64,000 nt of DNA, taken from Lentzea terrae. Its GTDB lineage: Bacteria > Actinomycetota > Actinomycetes > Mycobacteriales > Pseudonocardiaceae. Under the pieces are notes generated by a model. That model did no database searches. It worked only from the letters and a program-made list of their open reading frames with translations, and was not told the origin of the DNA. Shown in pieces: positions 8,120-16,152 of the stretch. How positions within the stretch are numbered: position 1 is the stretch's first letter; every line of letters starts with the position of its first letter. The stretch lies in contig NZ_QFWW01000022.1 in NCBI RefSeq assembly GCF_003265345.1, positions 76,136 to 140,135 on the forward strand. Direction: 5' to 3'. The position numbers and the translations under genes were made by a program.

Positions 8120-8686
8120 TCAGTCTTCTTCGGTGCGGCGGTAGCCGTTCTGCCGCGGGCAGATGTGGCCGTCCGGGTCGAGGGGTTCCGCGCACAGGGG
8201 GCAGGGTTTGCGGCCGGCGTTGACGACGCGGTCGGCGCGTTCGGCGAACGCGCGCGCGGCTCCTGGGGACAGGAAGACGCGCACGGCGTCGGGGCCTTCC
8301 TCGGTGTCGTCGAGCACGACGGCTTCGTCGACCTCCTCCTCGGAGATCGCGAGGAGCTCTATGACGACGGCCTTGGACTCGGCGTCCCAGCCGAGTCCCA
8401 TGGTGCCGACGCGGAACTCCTCCTCGACGGGCACGTCGAGCGGTTCGGTGTCGAGGTTCTCCGGTGGCGCGTCGTCGGGAACGTCGGTGCCGAAGCGGCG
8501 GTGCACCTCCTCGAGCAGCGAGCCGATGCGTTCGGCGAGGACCTGTACCTGCTGCTTTTCCAGGGCGACGCTGATCAGCCTGCTCTGCTCGGAGGCCTGC
8601 AGGTAGAAGATGCGGTCGCCGGGCTGCCCGACGGTTCCTGCGACGAACCGGTCGGGTGCGCGGAATACGTGGATGACACGAGCCAT
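8120..8686 (-). CDS. DUF3090 family protein with a C-terminal zinc ribbon
   Basis: 188 residues beginning MARVIHVFRAPDRFVAGTVGQPGDRIFYLQA, the signature of DUF3090. The C-terminus carries a CPLC...HICPRQNGYRR zinc-ribbon-like motif (residues about 162-182). Function unknown. The start at ATG 8686 is supported by a TAGGGT hexamer on the minus strand (8697-8702) ending 10 bases upstream. It is the first gene of a two-gene operon with SCO1664 and is divergent from the S9 peptidase, whose own TAGGGT lies 50 bp away. Confidence 0.86.
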   Translation of the reverse strand: MARVIHVFRAPDRFVAGTVGQPGDRIFYLQASEQSRLISVALEKQQVQVLAERIGSLLEEVHRRFGTDVPDDAPPENLDTEPLDVPVEEEFRVGTMGLGWDAESKAVVIELLAISEEEVDEAVVLDDTEEGPDAVRVFLSPGAARAFAERADRVVNAGRKPCPLCAEPLDPDGHICPRQNGYRRTEED

Positions 8687-8764
8687 GGCCCTTACGACCC
8701 TAGGCCACGCGGAGATCGTCGGCAGGTCCTCCCCCACCAAACACTCCGCGTATAGGGTCGGGTT

Positions 8765-10651
8765 GTGGTGAAGATCGCTTCGTACGGGACCTGGACCTCG
8801 CCGATCACAGCCGGCGACACGTCGAAGCCGGGGGGTGGGTTCCAGTGGGCCGACCTGCACGGCGAGCGCGTGTGGTGGGCGGAGAGCCGGCCGGCTGAGG
8901 GCGGCCGGGTGGCGCTGGTGCGCGACGGCGTGGACGTGCTGCCGGCGCCGTGGAACGCCCGCAACCGGGTGCACGAGTACGGCGGCCGGCCGTTCGTGGT
9001 GCTGGCCGACGACCGGGTGGCGTTCACGAACTGGGACGACCAGCGCGTTTACGTGTTCAACCCGGACGCGCCAGAGCCGACGCCGTTGACGCCGGAGCCG
9101 GAGCGCCAGCACGGGCTGCGCTACGCCGACCTGTCCGCGGGGCCGGACGGCGAGGTGTGGTGCGTGCGGGAGACGATCACCGGGGACGCGCGCACCGACG
9201 TGCGGCGCGACCTGGTGGCGATCACGGCCGCGGGCGAGGTGCGGGTGCTGGGGTCCTCGCACCACTTCATGACCGGCCCGAAGATCAGCCCCGACGGCAC
9301 GAAGTTCGCGTGGATCGGCTGGAACCACCCGCAGATGCCGTGGGACGGCACCGAGCTGTGTGTCGCGGACGTGGGTTCCTCCGAGCACCGGGTGGTGTCG
9401 GGTTCGGAGACTGAGGCGGTGTGCCAGTTCGAGTGGGAGGGCGACTCGCTGCTGGCGCTGACGGACCCGGACGGCTGGTGGAACCTCTTCCGGATCGGCC
9501 TGGACGGCTCGCGCAAGAACCTCGCGCCGTGCGCGGAGGAGCTGGGCGGGCCGATGTGGCGGCTGGGCAACCGCTGGTTCGCCACGCTCTCGCCGGGTCG
9601 CTACCTGGTCGTGCGCAGCGGCCATCTCGCGGTGCTGGACGAGCGCAGCGCAACGGTGACCGACGTGCAGACGGACTTGCCGACGTGGGCGGCGGAGCTG
9701 TCGGTGCGCGACGGTGTGGTGATCTGCGGCGCGGCGGGGCCGACGTCGGAGTACGCCGTGGTGCGCCTGGATCTCTCCAACGGTGAGCTGACGTACCTGA
9801 CCGGCGGGGAGTCCTCGCCGGAGGACGCGTATCTGCCGGTGCCGGTGGAGCGGGTGTTCGGGGAGATCCCGGCGTACGTGTACCCGCCGTCCAACCCGGA
9901 CTTCGCCGCGCCCGAGGGTGAGCTGCCGCCGTACGTGGTGCACGTGCACGGCGGGCCGACGGGGCGGGCGCTGCCGAAGCTGGACAGCGACATCGCGTAC
10001 TTCACCAGCCGCGGCATCGGGGTGGTGGCGGTGAACTACGGCGGCTCGACCGGCTACGGCAGGGCGTTCCGGGAGCGGCTGCGCGAGCAGTGGGGTGTGG
10101 TGGACGTGGAGGACTGCGCGTTCGTCGCCCAGCAGCTGGCGAAGGAGGGCACCGCGGATCCGCAGCGCCTCGGCATCCGGGGCGGTTCGGCGGGCGGCTG
10201 GACGTCGGCGGCGTCGCTGACGTCGACGGACGTGTACCAGTGCGGGATGGTGGCGTTCCCGATCCTGGACCTGAAGGGCTGGACGTCGGAGGGCGGCGAG
10301 ACGCACGACTTCGAGTCCCGCTACGTGGAGGGACTGGTCGGCAAGCTGCCCGAGGCCGAGGACCGCTACGCCGAGCGGTCGCCGTCGGCGAAGGCGCGGT
10401 CGGTGTCGGGTCCGGTGCTGTTGCTGCAGGGCCTCGAGGACGAGATCTGCCCGCCCGAGCAGGCCGACCGGTTCGCGGCGGACCTGGCGGGGTCGGGGAT
10501 CCGGCACGCCTATCTGACGTTCGAGGGTGAGCAGCACGGGTTCCGCAAGGCCGAGAGCATCAAGACGGCGCTGGAGGCGGAGCTGTCGTTCTACGGGCAG
10601 GTGTTCGGGTTCGTCCCGCCGGGCGTGCCCGTGCTGGAACTGTCCGAGTGA
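8765..10651 (+). CDS. S9 family peptidase (prolyl oligopeptidase/acylaminoacyl peptidase-like)
   Basis: 628 residues with no signal peptide, so cytoplasmic. Residues 1-370 form a beta-propeller-type N-domain; the C-terminal alpha/beta-hydrolase domain has VHVHGGPTG (oxyanion region), the nucleophile in GIRGGSAGGWTS, the Asp in LQGLEDEICPP and the His in GEQHGFRK. Such enzymes remove peptides or acyl-amino acids from short oligopeptides. GTG 8765 has TAGGGT (8753-8758) ending 6 bases upstream. Its stop overlaps the start of the S66 gene (GTGA), so the two are translationally coupled, suggesting joint peptide or muropeptide turnover (inference). Confidence 0.88.
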   Translation: MVKIASYGTWTSPITAGDTSKPGGGFQWADLHGERVWWAESRPAEGGRVALVRDGVDVLPAPWNARNRVHEYGGRPFVVLADDRVAFTNWDDQRVYVFNPDAPEPTPLTPEPERQHGLRYADLSAGPDGEVWCVRETITGDARTDVRRDLVAITAAGEVRVLGSSHHFMTGPKISPDGTKFAWIGWNHPQMPWDGTELCVADVGSSEHRVVSGSETEAVCQFEWEGDSLLALTDPDGWWNLFRIGLDGSRKNLAPCAEELGGPMWRLGNRWFATLSPGRYLVVRSGHLAVLDERSATVTDVQTDLPTWAAELSVRDGVVICGAAGPTSEYAVVRLDLSNGELTYLTGGESSPEDAYLPVPVERVFGEIPAYVYPPSNPDFAAPEGELPPYVVHVHGGPTGRALPKLDSDIAYFTSRGIGVVAVNYGGSTGYGRAFRERLREQWGVVDVEDCAFVAQQLAKEGTADPQRLGIRGGSAGGWTSAASLTSTDVYQCGMVAFPILDLKGWTSEGGETHDFESRYVEGLVGKLPEAEDRYAERSPSAKARSVSGPVLLLQGLEDEICPPEQADRFAADLAGSGIRHAYLTFEGEQHGFRKAESIKTALEAELSFYGQVFGFVPPGVPVLELSE

Positions 10652-11496
10652 GCTTGCTGGTTGCCGGGGACCGGGTCGCGCTGGTGTCACCGGCCGGCCC
10701 GGCTCTGGCGTCGAAGGTCGACGCGGGTGTGGCGGTGCTGCGGTCGTGGGGCCTGGAGGTCACCACACCTGTGGTGGAGCCGTGGTCGCTGGGGTATCTC
10801 GCGGGCTCGGACGAGGCGCGGGCAGCGGAGTTCGTGTCGGCGTGGACGTCGGACGTGGCCGCGGTGGTGTGCGTGCGCGGCGGGTATGGGTGTCTGCGGA
10901 TGACCGATCTCGTGCCGTGGAAGGACCTGCCGCCACGGGTGTTCGTCGGCTCGTCGGACGTGACGGTGCTGCACGCCGAGTTGAACGCGGTGGGGCTGCC
11001 GACGGTGTTCGGGCCGATGCCGGGCACGTCGGACTTCGTGGACGACGCGGTGGCGCAGCAGCGGTTGCGGGCGTTGTTGTTCGAGGGCGTGTCGTCGTGG
11101 ACGGCCGGAACACCTGTGGTGCCGGGGATCGCGCGCGGGGTGCTCACAGGCGGGAACGCGGCGTTGCTCGCGGCGGCGGTGGGCGGGCCGCGGTGGGCGC
11201 CGCCGCCCGACGGCGCGGTCGCGTTGCTGGAGGACATCGGTGAGGAGCCCTACCGGCTGGACCGGATCCTGACGCAGCTGTTGCGGGCGGGGTGGTTCGA
11301 GCCGGTGGCGGGGATCGTGCTGGGGTCGTGGACCGACTGCGGTGACGTGTCGTCGGTGCTGCACGACCGGCTGTCCGGGCTCGGGGTGCCGATCCTGGGT
11401 GACTTCGGGTTCGGGCACTGCGCCGGGCAGTGGTCGCTGCCGCTGGGGGTTGCGGCGGTGCTGGACGCCTCGGCGGGGACGTTGACGCTGGTGTGA
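10648..11496 (+). CDS. S66 family LD-carboxypeptidase (LdcA-like)
   Basis: 282 residues, cytoplasmic. The triad is visible: Ser in FVGSSDVTVLH, Glu in LLEDIGEEPYRLDR, His in FGFGHCAGQWSLPLG; the RGGYG motif (VCVRGGYGCLR) is also family-typical. LdcA enzymes trim the terminal D-Ala from tetrapeptide muropeptides during cell-wall recycling. GTG 10648 overlaps the stop of the S9 peptidase by 3 bases. A second, more divergent S66 peptidase is encoded 6 kb upstream on the other strand. Confidence 0.88.
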   Translation: MSLLVAGDRVALVSPAGPALASKVDAGVAVLRSWGLEVTTPVVEPWSLGYLAGSDEARAAEFVSAWTSDVAAVVCVRGGYGCLRMTDLVPWKDLPPRVFVGSSDVTVLHAELNAVGLPTVFGPMPGTSDFVDDAVAQQRLRALLFEGVSSWTAGTPVVPGIARGVLTGGNAALLAAAVGGPRWAPPPDGAVALLEDIGEEPYRLDRILTQLLRAGWFEPVAGIVLGSWTDCGDVSSVLHDRLSGLGVPILGDFGFGHCAGQWSLPLGVAAVLDASAGTLTLV

Positions 11497-11550
11497 GCGA
11501 CGTGTGCGTTCTCTCGCTGCGCAGAGCGGCTTTCTGCGACGACCGGTGAT

Positions 11551-11999
11551 GTGAGTGACACGCTCCGGTGTCACGGCGAGATCGTGCTGGCGACCGTCGG
11601 GCTGGCTGTGACGGCCGGCGTGTGCGCGGCGGTGGAGTCGGCACTGGTGTCGGCGTGGCGCAGCGAGCTGGCCGGTGCCGCCGGACCGCTGTGGGCCGGC
11701 TCCGCAGTGTGCGCGCTGGTGGCCGGTGTGTTCGCGTGCTGGATCGTCGGAGCGGTGTTCGCCGGGCTGGTGGACCTGCTCCTCGTCGTCGACGCCGGCG
11801 TGGTGGTGCAGGGGGCGTGTGTCGTCGGCGTGGCGCAGGCCGTGCTGGGCGTCGGCGTGGTGAACGCCGGGCTCACGTGGTCGTGGATGTGGGCACGGCG
11901 GTGGCGTGGGCCGTGCTGGCCGCGGTCGCCACGTTCGTCGCTGGGCAGTGGGACTTCGCTCGCCACCGCCGGTCCCGTGAGCGCAGGACCGGATCCTAG
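11551..11999 (+). pseudogene. Four-helix membrane protein, apparently frameshifted
   Basis: From GTG 11551 the protein reads as three hydrophobic segments (IVLATVGLAVTAGVCAAV; WAGSAVCALVAGVFACWIV; VVGVAQAVLGVGVVNAG) and then turns into a Trp/Arg/Pro/Ser tail ending at 12003. In the -1 frame, from about 11875, the sequence instead reads VVVDVGTAVAWAVLAAVATF, a fourth helix, followed by a basic tail FARHRRSRERRTGS ending with TAG at 11997-11999. One missing base near 11872-11880 would restore a normal small membrane protein of about 149 residues. No family is recognised. Confidence 0.5.
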
Positions 12000-12724
12000 T
12001 TGACCCTCGTCTGGTTGTTGAGGGCTTCCCTGGCGGCCAGCGCGGCCCGGCACGCGTGCACGAAGTCCCAGAAGACCTCGGTGGTGGTGTGCCGGCGGTC
12101 CGAGCGGGAGTTCTCGGCGAACATCGCGTTGCGCAGCGGTGTGGTCAGCTCGAGCTGGCCTCCCCGCTTGGAGCGGGTGCGGTTGGCGATGTTGGCCTTG
12201 TCGTAGCCGCCCAGTATCGGGTGGTCGACGGCGTCGATCGTGTGGAACCCGGCGCGGCGCAGCCTGGTGAGCAGTTCCAGGCGCAGCAGGGCGTCGCGGC
12301 CGCCGACGAGCACGGCCCGGTCGTGGTCGTGCAGGCCCGCCGCGGCGGCGGTGCAGCCGTGCAGGCCCAGGGCGTGGGTGGCGCCGGTGACGAGGTCGCG
12401 GGCCACGCGGTCGTCGCAGTTGGACGAGGTGACGTGCAGCTCGTCGTTGGCGACCGACCGCAGGCCCTCGAACATCCAGTAGTCGTGGGTCTGGCCGATC
12501 GGCACGCGGGTGCCGGGGTGGTAGCCCGCGATGGCGAGGCAGAGTTCGCTCGTGCCGACTTCGATGCCGCCGCCGTGCGGGGCGAGAACGACCGAGGGGG
12601 TGCGGGGGCGGTGGCGCTTGAAGCGGCGCCGGTAGTCCACCCGTTCCACCAGTCGTGGATCGGCGTAGAGGTCGGAGTTGGACGCGTAGACGTCTAACGC
12701 CGCCCACTGAGGCTGGGGTCTCAT
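11996..12724 (-). CDS. Poly-gamma-glutamate hydrolase family protein
   Basis: 242 residues. The zinc-binding motifs of this phage/Bacillus PghP-YoqZ family are present: APHGGGIEVGTSEL near residue 48 and HVTSSNCDD near residue 95, plus VLVGGRD and the downstream DKANIANRT. Family members cut poly-gamma-glutamate, and in actinobacteria may act on other gamma-linked substrates. No signal peptide. ATG 12724 is chosen over ATG 12751 because a TAGGCT hexamer (12735-12740, minus) ends 10 bases upstream. Its stop abuts the frameshifted membrane gene on the opposite strand. Confidence 0.83.
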   Translation of the reverse strand: MRPQPQWAALDVYASNSDLYADPRLVERVDYRRRFKRHRPRTPSVVLAPHGGGIEVGTSELCLAIAGYHPGTRVPIGQTHDYWMFEGLRSVANDELHVTSSNCDDRVARDLVTGATHALGLHGCTAAAAGLHDHDRAVLVGGRDALLRLELLTRLRRAGFHTIDAVDHPILGGYDKANIANRTRSKRGGQLELTTPLRNAMFAENSRSDRRHTTTEVFWDFVHACRAALAAREALNNQTRVN

Positions 12725-12779
12725 GGCGGGCGGAAGCCTACCTGGCATCACCCGGTCGGCCGCCGCCCGCCGGGGTGAG

Positions 12780-13217
12780 TCACGCGTCGATCTGCTTGGG
12801 TGCGTCGTCGCTGTCGGCGGAGGTGATGGCGATCTTGCGGGGCTTCGCGCGTTCCGCGATCGGGATGCGCAGCGTCAGCACGCCCGCGTCGTACTTGGCG
12901 TCGATGTGGTCGGTGTCGAGGGTGTCGCCCAGGAACAGCTGGCGCGAGAAAGCGCCCAGCGGCCGTTCCGACACCTGCATCTCGACGTCCTTGCCGATCG
13001 GCCTGCGCTCGGCCTTGACGGTGAGCACGTTGCGCTCGACGTCGAGCTCGATCGCGTCCGGGGTCACGCCGGGCAGGTCGAAGCACACGACGAACTGGTC
13101 TCCGTCGCGGTAGGCGTCCATCGGCATCGCCGTCGGACGTGACCACGTGCCCGGAGTGCCGAACACCTGCTGGGTCAGCCGGTCCAGCTCGCGGAACGGG
13201 TCGGTACGCATCAACAT
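12780..13217 (-). CDS. Small heat-shock protein, Hsp20/alpha-crystallin family (HSP18-like)
   Basis: 145 residues: N-terminal MLMRTDPFRELDRLTQQVFG, then an alpha-crystallin domain (about residues 34-125) with FDLPGVTPDAIELDVERNVLTVKAER and the conserved AKYDAGVLTLRIP. Such proteins hold unfolding client proteins in large cytoplasmic oligomers. A strong GAGGAGGAGA ribosome site precedes ATG 13217. The promoter on the minus strand is TTGTCA (13283-13288), 17 bp, TACAAC (13260-13265), and a 17-bp operator-like dyad fills the spacer. It is divergent from an HTH protein that is probably its repressor. Confidence 0.92.
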   Translation of the reverse strand: MLMRTDPFRELDRLTQQVFGTPGTWSRPTAMPMDAYRDGDQFVVCFDLPGVTPDAIELDVERNVLTVKAERRPIGKDVEMQVSERPLGAFSRQLFLGDTLDTDHIDAKYDAGVLTLRIPIAERAKPRKIAITSADSDDAPKQIDA

Positions 13218-13259
13218 CTGTCTCCTCCTCTTTTCGGTGTGTCAATGCGTTGTGCCTCT

Positions 13260-13314
13260 GTTGTAGCATGTCGTCGGAACGATGACAAGCCCTCGACGTC
13301 ATCGGAAGGACGAC
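13260..13314. promoter_or_regulatory. Divergent hsp20/regulator promoters with two copies of a 17-bp imperfect palindrome
   Basis: Site 1 (13270-13286, GTCGTCGGAACGATGAC) and site 2 (13298-13314, GTCATCGGAAGGACGAC) both fit GTC(G/A)TC-GGAA(C/G)-GA(T/C)GAC, start-to-start 28 bp. Site 1 fills the spacer of the hsp20 promoter and follows the TAGCAT -10 (13264-13269) of the rightward promoter; site 2 covers the ribosome site (GGAAGGA) of the HTH gene up to its ATG. A repressor bound here would shut off hsp20 and its own gene. Confidence 0.6.
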
Positions 13315-13860
13315 ATGACGAGTGACTACGAGACAGTGCGCGCGGCGGCGGCATCGCCCGGCGACGCGAACCAGGTGCTGGCCGCGCTGATGTTGTTGCG
13401 GGAGCTGCGGGACGAGCTGTCCGGGTGGGAGCCGCAGCTGATCGAGGCGGCTCGGGCGCTGGGGACGAGCTGGGCCGATCTCGCGCCGGCGTTGGGGGTG
13501 GCGAGTCGTCAGGCCGCGGAGAAGCGGTACCTGCGGGTGCGGCGCACCGGCGAGGCGGGCACCGGTGACGAGCGGGTGCAGGCCGAACGCGACCGGCGTG
13601 CGGGCGACAAGGCCGTGGCGGCGTGGGCGCGGGACAACGCCGGGGTGCTGCGGATGCTGGCGGCGCAGGTCGGGCCGCATTCGGCGGCGGTGCAGGACGC
13701 GCTCGGCGGGGAGGACGCGGTGGGGTTGCTCGGGCCGCTGGCGGAGGCCGGGCCCGGGTTGCGGGCGGGGCATCCGGGACTCGCGGAGCAGATCGCCGAG
13801 ATCGGGGCGCAGGCGGATCAGTTGCGCACGGACGCGCAGAACCGGCGCTCCGGTCAATGA
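13315..13860 (+). CDS. Helix-turn-helix protein, probable HSP18 transcriptional regulator
   Basis: 181 residues. An N-terminal helical region (LMLLRELRDELSGWEPQLIEAARALGTSWADLAPALGV) is followed by ASRQAAEKRYLRVRR, the pattern of a helix-turn-helix with a basic recognition helix (residues about 45-80). The C-terminal half is helical and Ala/Gly-rich, without a recognised domain. Divergence from hsp20, with two matching operator-like sites between them, one across its own ribosome site, makes it the likely autoregulated repressor of the small heat-shock gene. ATG 13315 is preferred to ATG 13282 because GGAAGGA lies 5 bases upstream and 13282 falls inside the first operator. Confidence 0.78.
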   Translation: MTSDYETVRAAAASPGDANQVLAALMLLRELRDELSGWEPQLIEAARALGTSWADLAPALGVASRQAAEKRYLRVRRTGEAGTGDERVQAERDRRAGDKAVAAWARDNAGVLRMLAAQVGPHSAAVQDALGGEDAVGLLGPLAEAGPGLRAGHPGLAEQIAEIGAQADQLRTDAQNRRSGQ

Positions 13861-13915
13861 ACGCACGCGGGGACCTTTCGTCCGCTCCTGCAAAACGAAA
13901 GGTCCCCGCGTGCGT
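13861..13915. terminator. Perfect 21-bp inverted repeat between convergent genes
   Basis: Arms 13861-13881 and 13895-13915 are exact complements (core GGGGACCTTTCGT/ACGAAAGGTCCCC) around a 13-base loop. The repeat begins at the base after the HTH gene stop and lies 13 bases from the stop of the convergent acyl-CoA dehydrogenase, so it can terminate transcripts from both sides. No T-run follows on either strand. Confidence 0.75.
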
Positions 13916-13928
13916 CCAAGTGCGGCGG

Positions 13929-15131
13929 CTACAGGTACTTCTTGAGCTCCCGCTTGGCCAGCGACATGCGATGGACCTCGTCGGGCCCGTCGGCGATGCG
14001 CAGCGTGCGGGTGGCGGCCCACAGCTCGGCGAGCGGGAAGTCCTGGCTGACGCCGGCACCGCCGTGGGCCTGGATGGCCTTGTCGAGGACCCATTCGGTC
14101 ATCAGCGGGGTGGCGATCTTGATGGCCTGGATCTCGGTGTGGGCGCCCTTGTTGCCGACGGTGTCCATCAGCCACGCGGTCTTGAGCACGAGCAGGCGGG
14201 CCTGTTCGATGCGGACGCGGGCTTCGGCGATCCACTCGTGCACGACGCCCTGGGTGGCGATGGGCTTGCCGAACGCGACGCGGGAGCTCACGCGGCGGCA
14301 CATCAGTTCCAGGGCGCGTTCGGCCATGCCGATCAGGCGCATGCAGTGGTGGATGCGGCCGGGGCCGAGGCGGGCCTGGGCGATCGCGAAGCCCTCCCCC
14401 TCGCCGGCGATCAGGTTCGACGCCGGGACGCGCACGTTCTCGAAGACGATCTCGGCGTGGCCGCCGTGGGCGTGGTCGCCGTAGCCGAAGACGTGCATCG
14501 CGCGCTTGACCGTGATGCCGGGGGTGTCGCGCGGGACGAGGATCTGCGACTGCTGGCGGTGCCGGTCGGCGTCGGGGTCGGTCTTGCCCATCACGATGAA
14601 GATGGCGCAGTTGGGGTTCATCGCGCCCGAGGACCACCACTTGCGGCCGTTGATGACGTAGTCGTCGCCGTCGCGTTCGATGCGGGTCGCGATGTTGGTG
14701 GCGTCGGAGGAGGCGACGTCGGGTTCGGTCATGCAGAACGCCGAGCGGATCTCGCCGTCGAGCAACGGCTGGAGCCACTGCTTTTTCTGGTCGTCGGTGC
14801 CGAACATCGTCAGCACCTCCATGTTGCCGGTGTCCGGCGCGGCGCAGTTCAGCGCTTCCGGGGCGAGGTGGGGGCTGCGGCCGGTGATCTCGGCGAGCGG
14901 TGCGTACTGCAGGTTGGTCAGGCCGCTGTGCTCGGGGTGGAAGAGGTTCCACAGGCCAAGCCGGCGGGCTTCGGTCTTGAGCTCTTCCAGGATCGGCTGG
15001 CGTTCCCACGGGTCGGCGGCGTCGTGCAACTGCTGCTCCAGCACGGCTTCGGCCGGGTAGACGTGGGAGTCCATGAAGGCGAGCAGCTTCGACCGCAGTT
15101 CCTCGGTCTTGGCGTCGTAGGCGAAGTCCAT
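13929..15131 (-). CDS. Acyl-CoA dehydrogenase (ACAD10/11-like context)
   Basis: 400 residues. Landmarks of the FAD-dependent family: FCMTEPDVASSDATN (substrate and FAD contacts), KWWSSGAMNP, RIHHCMRLIGMAERALELM, and the C-terminal QAHGGAGVSQDFPLAELWAATRTLRIADG. The catalytic Glu is not certain by eye. It desaturates an acyl-CoA between C2 and C3, passing electrons to ETF. ATG 15131 lies one base after the stop of the phosphotransferase gene (TGACATG), so the HAD hydrolase, phosphotransferase and dehydrogenase form one operon. In mitochondrial ACAD10/11 the same three activities are fused, for catabolism of 4-hydroxy acids. Confidence 0.92.
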   Translation of the reverse strand: MDFAYDAKTEELRSKLLAFMDSHVYPAEAVLEQQLHDAADPWERQPILEELKTEARRLGLWNLFHPEHSGLTNLQYAPLAEITGRSPHLAPEALNCAAPDTGNMEVLTMFGTDDQKKQWLQPLLDGEIRSAFCMTEPDVASSDATNIATRIERDGDDYVINGRKWWSSGAMNPNCAIFIVMGKTDPDADRHRQQSQILVPRDTPGITVKRAMHVFGYGDHAHGGHAEIVFENVRVPASNLIAGEGEGFAIAQARLGPGRIHHCMRLIGMAERALELMCRRVSSRVAFGKPIATQGVVHEWIAEARVRIEQARLLVLKTAWLMDTVGNKGAHTEIQAIKIATPLMTEWVLDKAIQAHGGAGVSQDFPLAELWAATRTLRIADGPDEVHRMSLAKRELKKYL

Positions 15132-15132
15132 G

Positions 15133-16152
15133 TCAGAGCTCCTTGTGGGCGGCGGCGAGACCCTGCCGCACGAGGGGGACGGTGAACGCGCCGAGCTTCT
15201 CGAAGCCGGCGCCGACGGTTTTGCCGCTGGCGAAGCGGTAGTGGATGCCTTCGACGATGACGGCGAGCTTGAAGTAGCCGAAGGCGATGTACCAGCCGAG
15301 GCCGGAGGTGTCGGTGCCGGTGCGGGCGGTGTAGCGGGCGACGAGCTGGTCGGCGGTGAGGAAGCCGGGCATCGAGGGGACGCTGCCGGTGATGGGGTCG
15401 TTCTCGACGGCGAGGCCCTGCCAGTAGACGTAGAGCAGGCCGAGGTCGGCGAGCGGGTCGCCCAGGGTGGCCATCTCCCAGTCCAGCACCGCGCTGATCC
15501 GCAGCGGCGACTCGGTGACCAGCGCGTTGTCGAGGCGGTAGTCGCCGTGGATGATCGCGACGCGCTGGGAGTCGGGGACGGTGTCGGCGAGTTTGGCGCG
15601 CAGTTCGTCGATGCCGGGCAGGTCGCGGCTGCGGGAGGCGTCGAGCTGCTTGCCCCACCGCTTCACCTGACGGGCGAGGAACCCTTCCGGGCGGCCGAAG
15701 TCGCCGAGGCCGACCGACTCGGGGTCGACGGAGTGCAGGTCGGCGAGGACGTCGACGAGCTTGCGCGACAGCACGGTGGCTTTCTCGGAGTTGAGCCACG
15801 GGCACTGCTTGCGCTCGCGCAGGGCGACGCCGGGCATCTCCGACATGAGGTAGAAGGGCGCGCCGATGACGGAGGTGTCCTCGACGAGCTGGTGTGCGTG
15901 CGGCACGGGCACGGAGGTGGGTTCCAGCGCGGAGATCACGCGGAACTCGCGGGCCATGTCGTGCGCGGTGGCCAGCACGTGACCGAGCGGCGGGCGGCGC
16001 AGGATCCAGCGCTGGGTGCCGTCGGTGACGCGGTAGGTGAGGTTGGAGCGGCCACCGGGGAACAGCTCACCGGTGAGCGGGCCTGTGCCCAGGTGCCGGG
16101 CCAGTGCCTCCAGGTCGAGGCCGGGCAGGTCTCGATTGGGAACGTCGGTCAC
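15133..16152 (-). CDS. APH-fold phosphotransferase (ACAD10/11 kinase-domain type)
   Basis: 339 residues. Kinase motifs: FPGGRSNLTYRV, the Lys-equivalent RWILRRPPLG, catalytic IIHGDYRLDNALV and metal-binding VLDWEMATLGDPLADLGLLYVYW. This subfamily phosphorylates hydroxyacyl-CoA intermediates so that the hydroxyl can be removed (known for the ACAD10/11 kinase domain; substrate here inferred). GTG 16152 overlaps the stop of the upstream HAD gene by 3 bases (GTGA), and its own stop abuts the start of the acyl-CoA dehydrogenase, an unusually tight coupling of all three genes. Confidence 0.88.
   Translation of the reverse strand: MTDVPNRDLPGLDLEALARHLGTGPLTGELFPGGRSNLTYRVTDGTQRWILRRPPLGHVLATAHDMAREFRVISALEPTSVPVPHAHQLVEDTSVIGAPFYLMSEMPGVALRERKQCPWLNSEKATVLSRKLVDVLADLHSVDPESVGLGDFGRPEGFLARQVKRWGKQLDASRSRDLPGIDELRAKLADTVPDSQRVAIIHGDYRLDNALVTESPLRISAVLDWEMATLGDPLADLGLLYVYWQGLAVENDPITGSVPSMPGFLTADQLVARYTARTGTDTSGLGWYIAFGYFKLAVIVEGIHYRFASGKTVGAGFEKLGAFTVPLVRQGLAAAHKEL

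Noticed and set aside
3703..11496. The two S66 peptidases as microcin C immunity genes
   Set aside because: No microcin synthesis genes nearby; muropeptide recycling is the simpler reading.
13861..13915. Inverted repeat as an insertion-sequence end
   Set aside because: No transposase, no second copy in the window and no target duplication; position right after a stop fits a terminator.
12748..15009. Very long open frame antisense to the acyl-CoA dehydrogenase and hsp20 region
   Set aside because: Composition is Arg/Pro/Gly-rich with no domain, as expected for a non-coding frame at this GC content; real genes with clear motifs occupy the other frames.
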